Assembly (NCBI GenBank): GCA_035582835.1 | Contig: JAYKAV010003443.1 | Coordinates: forward strand, 62,001-126,000 | Length of the DNA stretch: 64,000 nt | DNA from: Phoebastria nigripes | Lineage: Eukaryota > Chordata > Aves > Procellariiformes > Diomedeidae | Direction: 5' to 3' | Part shown: piece after piece, positions 35,400 to 49,087 of the stretch | Layout of the letters: each line of letters starts with the position of its first letter | Numbering within the stretch: the first letter of the stretch is position 1 | Translations under genes and position numbers: made by a program | Notes under the pieces: generated by a model | Told to the model about the DNA's origin: nothing | Database searches by the model: none | What the model saw: the letters and a program-made list of their open reading frames with translations, nothing else

Positions 35400-38300
35400 G
35401 AAAGTTGAAATGAGAGAAATTAATAGAATAAGTTGTTTATTTAACAGGTTTGAAAGAAAGATGGCTAAGTAAGTTCAAAACTCCTGTTATCAAAAGCTGG
35501 TGAGTGGAAACTGTCATTCCTCTTTGCCTGGAATGTATATTTAAGAGGAACTTCAAAGGCCACTATCAAAATACTACCAGCTTTTAATTGTTTTTAATAT
35601 TCCATCGATGAATTTCTTATGTCAGCTTCCTGGTCTTTGAACACATTTATAAATTAAGCTTTATCTTTACAGTTGTATCAGACTCTTTTCTAAGGGGCCT
35701 AATGAGAGACCTATTTTGACCTTCTTTTGGGAGAGCTAGAAGATGACGCTTCCTCAAAGGACTTGCTTTTTGGCATTAAATACTTAGAAGAAAAAGAGAT
35801 GATCTAAATGTCCAACAAACTAATGTCACAGCTTTACTTTCAGTCAGATTCCTACCATCAATAGCATTAAAGGGTATTTGCAGATCCTTAGAGTTGTAGG
35901 TCTAATTAGCCAAGTTAAATTAAAATATGAATCTCTGTGGGATAATAGATTATTAGATTATCTTTTCAATATTGACAACTAGACTTACTCCTAGAAGGAT
36001 TTTTCCCTAAGCAACTCACTTAACTCCTGTTATCCTGTACCCTCTGGGTTTGAGAACTAAAGATGATTAGAGCCGATGAATCCAGATAATGAAAGAATAC
36101 CAGAGTCTGTGAGTTTTTGATTAAGTAAAAGATTTGTCTTAGCTCAACTGCTTTCAGTTGTCCACATTATAAGCAGGAAAAGAAGAGGAGAAAAAGCATA
36201 CATATGTTTTAACTTGGGTGGAAAATTGTGGTCATTGCAAATGCATGATGTTTTTCAAAAGAATAAAAGCAAGGAGATCTAGATGGATAAGCATCAGAAA
36301 AAATGAGGTAAAACCAGAAGAAAGAGAAGCCAATTTCCATAATCAAATAAAACTCCTTGCTCAATAGCAGGAAGAAGCAGTTTCTGGGGTTCCTGTACCA
36401 TTGTATTTCTTGGATTTCTTCCATCTCTGCCAATGGAAAGAAACAAACAAACAAGCAAAAAAGACATTTTGAAAGGGCTAGTATATCTCACACAGAGGAC
36501 TGGAGATTCAAGATAATTTCTTTTATATAATTGGCAATATTTCATCCCTCTGTTGTGGAAATTATATTCAAGATAAAGGAAACTTAGAATTTAGACACTC
36601 TCCTTTATGTGACCACAAACTTTTGTTTCATATACTCTATAATAGCATGACCCTACACATACTCAAAAATGTGTATGTCTTTTTTTGGTTTTCCCATTGC
36701 TGTATCTTATAATGAAGTTCTGGCTTCCTTGAATTGCTTATAGAAATACTTTTTTGACATCATAATTTCTACATCATCTTAATTCCTTCATATTGTCTTC
36801 AGCTTCCAAGAATAACTCTGATAATGTGAGTTAAAACTTGTTTATATTTGGATTTTGTAAAGGGATTAGAGATCTTTAGCAACAATTAGGGCTCCAAAAG
36901 AAAAGTCATTACATTATTGCTGTATAATTAATATTTGTATTTATGTTAATAAAAATCAACAGGATAGAAAAAAATTAGTCTTCATGAGAAAGAACAATGC
37001 ATCTGTCAACTTTAAACATATTGAAGCAGCTCTGAAGCCATTGCAATTTGGTAGGTGCATACACTACAGTGTACTTTCCAGAACGTGCCTAAATTTTTTT
37101 TAATGTTTGTTTTTCTGAATACCAACTCTTACAGTAAAATTCCAAAAGGATTACTTGTGCTGGATTTATGCTTTTCCCAGGAATAACATTATTTCTTGAA
37201 TTTTTATTACGTATTGTAGAAAAAAGAAATTCTTAACAAAAAAGGGCACTTCATCTTACATGAAAATGTTTTGAAAATTTGTTTTTCTTGTTTAAACAAC
37301 TCAAAAGGAAGAAAATTAAATACTACAGTCTCTCTGTTATTATTTGCCAATCCTCAAAATCGTATTTCAGTTTTACAGAAATTCATGAGCAGGAAACTAA
37401 AAGTGACCCAAGGCCAAGAATAATTATGTTCCGTAAGTTCCAAAATGAGATAGAAAAATCTTGTCTCCACCTATAAAAGATGTACCCTTAAAATATGAAT
37501 AGGCATTTATAGATGATTCTAGGCTTGATGTAAAGGATTAATAGCGTTTATTTAAACTTTTCCAGTGTTGAAATTAGCCTGATGATTTCTTTCATCAGTT
37601 TGCCATAATAGGTGAAATAACTCTTTTTTAATATACATAAATGCCTTATCTGTGAACCTAAGAGAAATATGACTGTACTGCAATTACCTGGAAAAGTTAT
37701 AATTTCGTGTTAGAAACATAAAACCGTGCAGTGCCTTGTGTCAGTATAGTACTGAATTGCAACTATAACATTTATGGTAGAATAGTAGCAAATGTCGTTC
37801 TTCAGTTCACAATACTCTGTGTATTTTGAGGCAGCTGCACAGCTGGCACTATTCTCCTGTTCTTTACCTTGAAGCCATTATCATGTCCTATTTGGTGTAT
37901 TATATTTAGCATATATCAAGGTAGAGAGAAAGCAGCAAATATTTTAATTTGATCTGCTTCCTTCTGTGTGTTAAAAGTGCTGTGAATTTGAAAAAAATTA
38001 AATGAGCAAGATTTCAAAACATTAAAAGTGAGATTTTTTTAATGTTTCACCAAAACTCTTTGCAAATTCTTTCATTGCCTGGGGGAGATACTTAGAAGAG
38101 TGCTTTAAAAATAGGGCTAAAATGAGTCAGACTTACTTTTTTTGCTGTGTCTTAATGGAGAGAATATTGCTTTTTCTGTGGGGCATTTACATTTGAAAAT
38201 TTGATTATTGCAATGCAGAGCATTGCTAGTATACACTATTGTTCAGGGGCCTCGTGCTACAATGACCACTTATGCTTAAGTTAATGTGTTAGGAACGTTC

Positions 38301-39328
38301 CTAATGTAATGAGAGAATTTAAAATTATATACTAAAACTTTGAAGAGTTACATATCTGTTCAACTTGCGAACACTGTCATTTTTCTCAGTAGAAGTACCT
38401 TTAGAAATGGAAAATTGACTGAACCTCAGTATTTAATGAATGAAAAAAGAAGTTTCTTCTGACCACAGAAACATTATTTATATCACAGACATTCTAAAAC
38501 AGATTCAAATTTAAATGGAATAGAGCACAGTGTACCTCTGCTGACAAGAGAGAGCAAGACGTTTTTAAAGAAAATCTTGTTTATCCTCAAATACTTCAAC
38601 GTTAGACTAACTAAGACCTGATGGCCCATGGGAATGTTTGAAGTTGTAGGAAGACGCACTGATCTTAAACAAGATCTCCTCATGTCTGTTTTCTGTTTGT
38701 GCACACATCTTTCAGTGCATGTACATTTAGCTTTTAGTGCCCTGGAATTAATTCACTGGCATCCTGTGCTCAAGACCAAATGCACTTTGATGTCTGAATA
38801 ATAAAATCTGAGGCTCCATGTTTATTACGCCCATCTATGTGGCTGACTTGAAAATATAATGCTTCCACAGGAGCTGTTAGGACTTTGTACTTCTAAAGTG
38901 GAATCAGTGGGAAAAGTAAAAAATGAAAATGAAATTAAATAAAATGAAATGAAATGAAATAAAATTAAAATAAACTCAATGAGATGTAAGAATGAGGGTA
39001 ACAAGGAATCATTCATTATGAGGGCATTCAACAGGACAGCTTCTCTTACTGGGTCCATCTAGGTTGCAGCATCATAATTTCCATGCTGACATTCAGGATT
39101 GAGGAATTAACTAAAGAGAACAGGATATTGCTGTGCCTAGAAAGTCTCACTACCAGCTGCCCCCCTGGGATGGGGTTTAAGTATACCCTAGCACCTGGAT
39201 AGACAATAAAGACCGCTAACTGGATGTAAAAAGCAAGCAGTGTCTTTGGCATAGGCTAAGTAATGACTGCAGGTTGTTGCAGTGTAGGATTCCCTGTCTC
39301 TTTCTCAGCTGCTGTAAGCCTCATTCCT
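35400..39328. other. Unassigned AT-rich non-coding DNA
   Basis: No gene or mobile element is recognised. The only clear simple sequence is an (AAATG)n-type tract at 38921-38973. Confidence 0.6.
38921..38973. repeat. (AAATG)n / (AAAT)n degenerate microsatellite
   Basis: Repeated AAATG and AAAAT units include three consecutive GAAAT units around 38945-38960. A shorter relative with the same unit lies at 49060-49087. Confidence 0.8.
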
Positions 39329-40440
39329 AGAATCATAGAATCATAGAATTGTTTAGGTTGGAAAAGACCTTTAAGATCGTCAAGACCAACCATTAACCTA
39401 ACACTGCCAAGTCCACCACTAAACCATGTCCCTAAGNACCACATCTACACGTCTTTTAAATACCTCCAGGGATGGTGACTCAGCCACTTCCCTGGGCAGC
39501 CTGTTCCAATGCTTGACAACCCTTTCAGTGAAGAAATTTTTCCTAATACCCAATCTAAACCTCCTCTGGTGCAACATGAGGCCACTTCCTCTTGTCCTAT
39601 CGCTAGTTACTTGGGAGAAGAGACCGACACCCACCTCGCTACAACCTCCTTTCAGGTAGTTGTAGAGAGCGATAAGGTCTCCCCTCAGCCTCCTCTTCTC
39701 CAGACTAAACAAGCCCAGTTCCCTCAGCCACTCCTCAACAAGACTTGTTCTCCATACCCTTCACCAGCTTCCTTGCCCTTCTTCGGACATGCTCCAGCAC
39801 CTCAGTGTCTTTCTTGTAGTGAGGGGCCCAAAACCGAACACAGTGTTCGAGGTGCGGCCTCACCAGTGCCNAGTACAGNGGGACNATCGCTTCCCTACTC
39901 CTGCTGGCCACACTATTTCTGATACAGGCCAGGATGCTNNTGGCCTTCTTGGCCACCTGGGCACACTGCTGGTTCATATTCAGCCAGCTGTCGATCAACA
40001 CCCCCGGGTCCTTTTCCGCCGGGCAGCTTTCCAGCCACTCTTCCCCAAGCCTGTAGCATTGCATGGGGTTGTTGTGACNNNNNNNNNGNAGGACCNGGCA
40101 CTTGGCCTTGTTGAACCTCATACAGTTGGCCTCGGCCCATCGATCCAGCCTGTCCAGATCCCTCTGTGGAGCCTTCCTACCCTCGAGCAGATCAACACTC
40201 CCGCCCAGCTTGGTGTCATCTGCAAACTTACTGAGGGTGCACTTGATCCCCTCGTCCAGATCACTGATGAAGATATTAAACAGAACTGGCCCCAATACTG
40301 AGCCCTGGGGAACACCACTTGTGACTGGCCACCAGCTGGATTTAACTCCATTCACCGCAACTCTTTGGGCCTGGCCATCCAGCCAGTTTTTTACCCAGCG
40401 AAGAGTACTGTTCCCTGCACCAAATCCGTTCCTTTGTTGG
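39329..40440 (-). mobile_element. CR1 LINE, longest recent copy, RT C-terminal half (minus strand)
   Basis: The 3' end is on the left, with AGAATCATAGAATCATAGAA at 39329-39348. The ORF2 part on the minus strand runs from about 40440 to 39420. It begins in the reverse-transcriptase core with [11 protein letters not shown] and [16 protein letters not shown], then the catalytic FADDTK motif, then the thumb and C-terminal region ([14 protein letters not shown], [13 protein letters not shown]). Near 39735-39746 a one-base insertion shifts the frame and makes a stop in the first frame; the rest of ORF2 ([20 protein letters not shown]...) continues in the next frame to 39419. An 11-base window at 40079-40089 is almost all N, and several single N bases fall elsewhere in the copy. 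The endonuclease domain and 5' part are missing, so the copy is dead. Confidence 0.95.
40079..40089. other. Short assembly gap / ambiguous bases
   Basis: Nine consecutive N, one G and one N fall inside the 39.3-40.4 kb CR1. More single N bases occur at 39437, 39871, 39879, 39885, 39939-39940 and 40096. The crowding inside a young repeat suggests merged or poorly resolved reads. Confidence 0.95.
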
Positions 40441-41625
40441 GGCAATGACATTACTTTCTTCCCATCGTCTGTGTGTGTGCCTGTGTTTGTGCGTGCCTGC
40501 CTTTCGTTGCATCAGAAACTCTCCCTTTTCCTTCAGCATTTGGTCCACGTGTTGTAAAACCCTCTTCTGTGGTTGTTGTGAAGTTAGTTTCCTTTTTTAT
40601 TCTGGAGACATCCTGGTAAAGACTGCCTTCTCTCAGTCGGGTGCATTCTCAGAAGCCTGGCTCTACCCTCCGGTCAGAGTTAACAGGTACACTGGAGAGT
40701 GTTCGTATTCTGCGGTATTCTACCCCACCTGCTGTAGTCCTGTTGTGTTGTTTAGTGTCAGTGGTAGTAAATAAGAGGTTTTTTTCCCCTTTGTTTCTTA
40801 TCTTTTTTGGTGTGAGGGCATGAAGGGAGTTTGTTGTTCTGTTTTTGGAGTGCTTTTTTGTTTGTTTCCATGACACGGGTTTTTGTATTGCTGTTTTTAG
40901 AGTGTCTTCCCTGAAGACAGAAAATCCTTTTTTCGCTTTTCATCCTATTTGCCCACAGAGCTGATAGATGTGGTCTTTATGCTGTTTTGCTGCTGCACTG
41001 CATTACATTTATCATTAAGGAGGCTGCATGAGGCCAGATATCTAATTAATGACATTAGAAGGGCACAGGTTGAGGGAGAAAGGGAATACAGTTTCTGATG
41101 AGGTCAGGTTGGTGATTACATCTAATGTTCTTCAGGCAGCCTTGCACTAATCCATGGGAGCAAATCTCATATACCTATAGGAGAAAGGCAAGTAGAGTCT
41201 TGTGAGGCACATATTCATGGTGTTCACTAAAATAACACTGTTTTTTTTCTTACTTGTCTGGAAAACCGTACCTGGCTACTCAAGAAACAGCAAAATACTA
41301 GTCGTTTCATGTGATATTATGGCTAGTACACCTTCTGTCTCTGAAATTCCACTTCATGTTGCCAGCAATGTGTTTAGACATCATTGTGTCATGTTGTGTT
41401 GTGCAGAACATTTCAGGCTTTTAAGGGAAAAAGGGTGATGGTTTCCTGGTAATTTGCATTTGCAGCTTGCTGCCTCTTTATGCTTTGGAAATTACTATTG
41501 TATGGCTCAGTCTAAATGAGAAATGATGTTGATAAAAGCTTTACTGGAGAAAGGGAAAAATAAAAAAAAACTTTAAAAGTTATGCTTACATTAAAAAAAG
41601 CTTTTTAAATATATGTATTGGTCCT

Positions 41626-41678
41626 AAACAAAACAAAAATAAAACAAAAACAAAAAAAACCCCACAAAAACCCCAACA
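41626..41678. repeat. A-rich tract with CCCC runs
   Basis: AAAAC and AAAAT units run into AACCCCACAAAAACCCCAAC. The complementary strand therefore has two GGGG runs separated by a short T/G loop. A similar but richer tract is at 58066-58154. Confidence 0.85.
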
Positions 41679-44600
41679 GTTTTCTAGGATTTGGTTTACA
41701 AAAGAATTTCAGAGTTTACCATTATAAAATTGGAGACATTTTAACAATGTCATTGTCACAAAATGTTCGCTGATTTTTTTCTTTAATTCCCTACCTTATC
41801 CTCATTTTGCTTGTCTTTTTTAATCATATTACCAAGTGCTCAAAACCCACATTCTGTATAATGTCTTCTGTCTTTTGTGTGTGTGTCTGCGTGCTGTTTC
41901 TAAGGAGTAAGGGATGTGGTAAGGCAGATAATGAAGGCAACACTGAGGGTAGCAAAAGCGACCTGACTTTCCCCTATGAACAGTCACTGTGGCAAGATTC
42001 CTACATTGGTCATGCAAAGTGTGGGTGGATGGTGGTGGCGGCAGAGGTGGGAGGGCGCGAGGGGCTTCATTTTAACGAGGCAAATGGAAGAGGGAAGAAT
42101 GAGCTTTTATTCAAAGCACTGGTTTCAATTTTGAGCAACTGGTAAGAGACTAGCAAGCAGCATGTGGCAATTGAAGTCAGAATAGAGTCTAGTTCATCCC
42201 CACTCCTTATGAAAACAGGCAGAGCTGGTCTGCAACTGCACGTGTACAGTTTGACTTGCACCACAAAAACAAGGTAGCAATTATTTAGCATTCTCTGCCC
42301 TTGTGGTGCTGGGAAACTTCCTGCTCTCTAGCAGTCAGTGGAGATGGAAGAGAGTTAAAGGAGTCTGAATGATTTATGTGCTGCCTGAACAGATTTCCAG
42401 CAAACAAAAGAGTTTCTGATGCCAGGTCCATTCTTCAAGAAGAATCATTAGTCCCAGTATTGATATTTTTATGACTGTTGCCCATGTTGACATGAAATTA
42501 AGTTGTATTCTGGCATCCTGTCCAGCTCTTTGTGGTTTGGGAGCTGGNATCTGGTTAGACATGTGTTTTCTGTCTTACAAGTATGGTCCTCCTTCTTGCA
42601 CTCCTGCTTCAAATTCCTTTATCCCAATTGCAGCTCTGCAGCACTTGCATTTTGGCCCAGCTCAGGCATAGTCACTANGTTCTTTTCTGTGCCTTATCTT
42701 ACAAAATTTTTAAACTTTTTTTTTTCCCCATAGACTAAGAATGTCTGAGCTGTGTCTGTGTTTCGGAAGCAGTGCAACAGGCAGGCGGGAAGGAGGAGTT
42801 CTCTTCCCTTCAGGTAGGATGTTCAAGGTACTACCAAAGTGTTGTAGATTGTTGCAGTGAAAAGCAAACCAGACATACAAACAAGGGATAATGCCCAGCA
42901 GGCAGTAGGGACTATGGGAGTGACTTACTGAAATAGGATGAGGTGCTCTAAAAATCGTCAGATGGACCACCAAAGTGCTTCAGCGCGGTAGGCACAAAAA
43001 CACAGCTGCAGTTTAATTTTCTCAAGCNGAAAATGATTTATAGGTAAGACAGGAGTAAAACATCTGGATTTCTTCCCATTAACCAGGCTGTGTTGTATTC
43101 ACACAGATGTTTTTACATTTATGCAACTGACTTTCTCCGGAATGAATTGTATGTGTAGACTGTCTTTGGTGATTTACACAGCACTGTAGTCAGTCTTGGC
43201 CAAAATAGGTTTTGGAAAACGGTGTGAGTACGTGTGACAACTTAAAGTACCTAAACAGACAGCTTATGCAGTTTGCTGTTGGGAACTCTTTGTACAGNAC
43301 AGAAACCAAAGGCCGTTCTGAAGGGGAAGATTGTTTGTGTCCACACTTGTCTTCCCTATACTTCAAGTTGAAGCCTGCAGGAGCGGGCAGTTTGCTACTT
43401 ACCCCTGCATACTCCCGCTGCAGTACAGACACAGAAACTCTATAGCAAACTTCAGTCTTTAGTGCAAAAAACCTACAAAAGCTATGGAGTGGCAGTGAAA
43501 AAGATGAAGGGGATCACTGATGTCCTAGGTCGATGGAGCAGCAAGAAGGAATTTGTCAGATAAAACTGTCAGGAGAACCTGTGAAGTGAGCAACTAACTC
43601 TTCAAGCTATGAGAGAAAGCAACAATACTTTCAAATTGCTGCAGCTCAGCCTGGGAGAAAATTCTTTTGTAGCCCCAACCCGGTTAAACCTGAATGCATG
43701 AACAATCTTGGACATACTCAGCTCTGCATCCTACTGTACANGCTTTGTGTTCTCCACAACTGTATTTAAATAGCAACAAACAAACAAACCCCTCATGTTT
43801 TACAGTAAACAAAGGAAAGGCTACTGTAATTAGCTCATTCTGTTGTGCAGCCATATGACAGATAAGTTAGCAATTTATGTGTCCTGTTGCCTTGTATTAA
43901 GTTAATAGACATTCTATGTATAAAATGAATGATATTTTGCAGTATTTGTGTAGGGGGAAGAATTTAACAGGCACTCATGCAAAATAGATATTTTAGCTCT
44001 TTTTTATCAACTCATGTCTACTTTTCTGAGTTACAGGATATGCTTCTGAAACAAAAATGAACTCTAAGCATTGTCATGACCAATAATACTATTATAACTT
44101 CCCTGTATTAAAAGTTGTTGAGCTGAAAACTTCTAGGTTTTTCACTGTACATTTTTATATGCTGTTCAGATTATGTAAAGTCAGGANGAAACTTAATTTA
44201 GTACAGAAGCCAAGAGGTACTGATAAGATGATTAGCTAAACAAAATGACAAGGCTTGAGCAATGGACAGGGGAAAAATATTAGCTGTTTATTCTGAGTTT
44301 AACTGAGGAAAATATGGAGAAAACAGAGATGATGGAAAGGAGGAGTTTGCAGACACAAAGTATGAATAAAAGATACTCTCTTCTAGCAGCAGAAGGGTAG
44401 AAAGCTAAACTAGGAAGTAGGGAAGGTCTAGGTACTTCTTTTGCATTAGGAGAAAAGGAGTTTTTAATGAGTTCTGTTTGGCAAGCTTTACTGATCCAAG
44501 CTAGGACAATTTAAGAGGTTATCACCTCCAGCTGTCCATCACATCCATTGAGTGGTGCTTACAAGTCCCAAAACTGGCTGAAGAGCNGTGGGTCTGGTCC

Positions 44601-46122
44601 TAAGGTACTGCAATTCAAAATCTAGCATGTTAATGCAAACCATCATTGATTTTAGTGTTAATATATTGATCTATGAACTACCGTGGCTAAGAGCTCTGAT
44701 TCATGATTCCGGTGGGATTTAGCAGCATTTAGGGGCAGAAGCCAATTCAGCCATCTTAGCTGAGAGCAAGGAGAGGCCATGAGACTAGAGAATGCCACTA
44801 AGAGGTAAAATTGGTTTACCTGACCAGCCAGAGTCATGACAGTGATAGGCCCTGGGTGCGTACAGAGGTGCTTTGCTTATACTCCTGGGAGGTTTTGCAA
44901 TGACAGTTAATATAACAAATTTGGGAGGGCGGGGGGAGAGTTGTTGGCTTACCTCTGCACAGCACACTGGTTTAAGGCCAGCATGGTATCAGCTTTCAAT
45001 AGCTCACTCGCTCTATTAGCCCTGTATATGTGAATTCATTGAACACCACCTTTTCCCTTTCCATTCTATCCAATTATGTTGAATTATCTTCTGGATAGAT
45101 TGGTGGCACCTTGGTGAGTATTGCAGTGGCTGGCTCGCATGTTTTGCTGGATGCCAACAAAGTAAAAAAATAAGTTTGGGTAATTAAATGATGTTCCAGT
45201 TGATGAGCTGCCGGTTTCAGGCTCAGGCTGGCACAGCGTTCTTGGGGATAAGCTATACTATATAACAGGCAAAGTAAGGTCTCAAAATCGTAACTTAGCC
45301 ACGTAGTTCCAGACTTAGGTGGCCTGAACACGTTTCATACAGTATATGCAGCTAGCACTTCTATACTTACAGGCTTTTTGGGTTTGTGTGTGTTTGTGGG
45401 CTTTAATAAAACCCAGTGTTATCAAAGGTAATACATTTCACTGGAACATTCACAGAGTCAAGAAATCCAAAAGTTTACATTCCAACAGTAATGATAATAT
45501 ACTGCCTCCTCCATATAATAAATTTAAATGGATGGCATATGTCTTTTTGTAAGCAATAATTTTAAGTAAAAAAGACACCAGATTCGAATTGCTGAAATCT
45601 TAGCAAAACAATTCACATTTTACATTTTTTAGTTTGTTTTTTGAAGATTGAAATTAAGTAGATAACTGTGAANATAATAAATGCTTACCTTACTGTAATA
45701 CTGACATTGGAAGATTTTTTTTTGTGATTTTGATACAAAGTTGCATTACAGGTGACCTGAAAGTGGGGGGGAGGAATATCCCCCTTTTTAAATTCTATTA
45801 AATTTAAAGGTGGACTAAAAATACTGTTAGTGTATCACTATTTGTTTACAATACAAAGCTAAACATATTTCTGTCACTGACCTGAAGTATTCCAGAGAAT
45901 ATGAGGGGTTTTATTGCTGGTAGCTTCAGAAATATTTGGGAAGTGGACGTGAGAACAGACAAACATTCGGGTTGAAGTAAATGAAATAATTCGGTAAGAA
46001 TGTTCTCATTACCCTCTATAGGCCATGAAGGCTCCTTCGTGAGGCTTGAACTCCCATCGTGCATCATCATCACGAAGCTATCATAATCTTCAAAGGGAAA
46101 CCATGAGAACACCAGTTATAAT

Positions 46123-46653
46123 CTAACAATGAACTTTGGCACATAGAAGGGGGTGGAAGTACTCGGAATTATAATTGCAACTTACATGATGTAGCACTCT
46201 ATTAATTGAAGACCATAACATTTTATTTTTTATCCAAAGGTCAAAGGGAATTGTTCTTGTTCTTGTTTTTTGTTTATTCGCCAGAAAACTCTTCACTTTG
46301 TAGAGAAAATATTCCTTGAAATTACTTGCCTTCCATTTTCTGATCAGCTTGTGGTATATCATTATTCTCTTCATCTCAGTAACCAAACTGCAGTGACAAA
46401 GGACGAGCTGTTTCACACCTTTGCTCTTACTATTGATTTTTCCAAATACACTTTCCTGTTGCTCTCTATCACAGCAAGTATGCCTTTGCAATAATAAAAA
46501 AAAAAAAGAATTCTCCTTAGAACATGTTAGACATTTCATAATGTGGAAAAAACTGAAGAAACACTGGACTAATAGGATCATATTCAGTGAAAAAGGCACT
46601 CTCAGGTCACTGAGATTTCTTCTTGAGGATGTTCCTTGCATGCACTGAATCAT
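46123..46653 (-). other. 176-codon ATG open frame, no recognised product
   Basis: This is the longest open frame in the window that is not inside a CR1. It starts at an ATG (complement of 46651-46653) and ends at TAG (complement of 46123-46125). The translation has a hydrophobic stretch at about residues 24-40 (MILLVQCFFSFFHIMKC), several cysteines, and then a basic lysine/arginine-rich half. No domain, catalytic motif or repeat is recognised. The plus strand also has open frames here (46270-46494, 46421-46648), as expected if local stop codons are simply sparse. There are no clear splice sites or promoter. It may be chance, a fossil of an unknown element, or a lineage-specific gene; I lean towards chance. 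Confidence 0.2.
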
Positions 46654-49059
46654 TTACAGTTTTTGCCCTGCGTGGCACATGACTTTTAATCGGAAGTATC
46701 ACTACAGCTGCAATTAAATTGGAGCTATACGAGCAGATACTTATTCAGAATTCATATAGTGAAAATCTCTTGTCTTTCTTGATTATGAAAGATGATCATT
46801 AGAAGCCCTGCAATGCTCAGAACTCAGAGGCAGATAATAAAAAGAAATTTTTAAATATTAGCTTTTAATTTTTTGGTAGCGTGATGTTAGTGAAGAGTGG
46901 GCTTTTTAAAGGGATTGGTTTTTCCTAATGAGAAGTTTCTCCTACAGATTTTGAAATGAATAGTCTGCACTTTTTTTCTTTTTCTTTTCTAATATAAGAA
47001 AGAACGTATTAATAATATCACAAGTAGGGCATGATTATTTGTTGCATAATATTTTACATTTACTTTTTCCAAATTAGGCATAAAGCCAAGAAAATCCAGG
47101 TTCTGACAATGTGGTGTAAATATGCATGTATCTTTGTGAATATATGGTAAAATAACTTCAATTATCTCAGAGAAAGAGCATATATATGTAGGCTTTTAAC
47201 AGGATGGCCAAAATACAATAAATCTACCTCTCAAGAATTCATTTGTGTAATTACACCCCTAGGCTTCTTAAATTATGGCAGAGACTCATTCAGGAACTGT
47301 TACTAGCTTAGAATCAAGAGGCATGCATTTTTTTATTCCCCTGAGAAATTCTGATTCATAGTCCAGAGAACAGGGTAAAGAAATTTCTTGGGGAATTTTG
47401 AAAAGAAAGAGGGAATTCCTTAATTCTGGAAAACATGATGGATGCTGCATATTTGCTTTTATAAAATTCTTGGGGTTCTGGATATAAAGGTGATTCCAAT
47501 GTATCAAGAAACATAGGTCTTCCACCTTCTGATGTAAAATTTGCTGTTGCTACTTCTTTTTTAATTCAACTGAAGCATTTGTATAAAAAAAAAAATTGTA
47601 TACCATTTTTGAATATGAAAATATGTTTTTTTTCTGGGGTATAGAAACAGAACGCAGAGATTTTGAGAGAAAGTAGAGATTTCAACAGATCTGCTGTGGA
47701 ACATGCTGAAGCATAGCTACAATATTTTCTGTTGTCAGCAGCCGGTGTAAAATAATTCAGTATAGAAGTTGTATGTTTAGCTCCTCAGATGCAGTGCAAA
47801 TGTTCTTTTTTAGCTTTTATTCATTGTTTTGCTTTCTAATTTTTGTGGTGATCACTTAATATAACAATTCGATTTATGTAAGAACTCAGAAGAGCTAAGA
47901 AAGATTTTAAAAGTTAGTGAAGGAATAATGCATTTCAGCAGGTCAGGTATTTGGTTTTGGGATTTCCTTAGGTAAACTTTTCTAATTCAGTTTTTGAATG
48001 TTTATCTGTACAAAAACCTGGGCATTTTGTTTGTTTACATATAGCTAATATGAATATGATAGAATACATTACTCTGGCTTCAATGTACGCAACTTCTACA
48101 GTGTTGAATGAATGTGAGCCAGTTTGCCCTGTGGCTAAATTTGGCTGGATGTCTCCAGATAGCCACTGCTGGTCTGTGAAGGAGTTGAACACTTATGCAT
48201 ATATTCATATTCTTCTTTCACAATCACACTTTTCTACCCCAACTCTAAAGGAAAAAGGCTATTTTGCTATTCTGTTTCCTTTCTAATTCATCCAGCAGAA
48301 CAGTTTACTTTATTAATTATTCATTACAGGGAAATCAACCATGATTTTGAAGCTTAAAAAGAAAGAGTAGGAAAAATGTAATGTTAACTAACTTGTGAGC
48401 AGAAGGTTCAGGGCCTATCAAATCAAACTTTATACAGTAAATTAACTCTCAAACGTAAAACTTCTTCAGATGGAAAGGGCAATGATGAATTGTTTTAAGC
48501 GAGAACATAGACCAGGGTCTTCTAATAAAAAGTCCTGACCCGTGAATGTTCAACAATCTGCTGATCTCAATTGAGCAGAAAGATTGCCAAATTTAAAATG
48601 CACTGGCCAGATGATTGAGTCTTATTTCCAGCATATACACATGGTGGAAATAACTCTATTAGCATTCATATGCATCAAAAATTCTATGTTTTACAAGGCT
48701 TTTCTTCAAGGATCTGGAGCAAAACTGTTGCCGGGAGATGCTGTTAAGAAGCACATTAACACAATTGCAAAATGGGTGCAGCAAAAGTATTGAGGTTCAA
48801 TAAGGAGGAAAGGAGATATTTTATTATGGTACAGCAAATGCATATTACAACACTTTGGCTGGAAAGATGATGTATAGTTGACTTGTTTTGCTAAAATACA
48901 ATAATACTACTGCAAATAAATGGAATAGATTACAGCATTTTTAAAAGGAGGGAACTTACTGAAAAGTAATACAAAATTCAGCCGGCAGTTGATAATATAA
49001 AGACACTTTTTACATATGAAAGTTAAATTTACGTTTTTAGTTGCTTTGAGTGAAGTCTG

Positions 49060-49087
49060 ATGAAATGAAATGAAATATAATGAAATG
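49060..49087. repeat. (AAATG)n short microsatellite
   Basis: Two or three GAAAT units are followed by an imperfect unit and one more. It is the same unit as the tract at 38921-38973. Confidence 0.75.

Noticed and set aside
39735..40451. 238-codon minus-strand frame as a host gene
   Set aside because: It is the reverse-transcriptase C-terminal half of a CR1 LINE ([14 protein letters not shown] and FADDTK motifs), not a host gene.
39509..40557. Plus-strand open frames of 137, 170 and 151 codons
   Set aside because: They are antisense shadows of the CR1 reverse-transcriptase frame and contain N bases.
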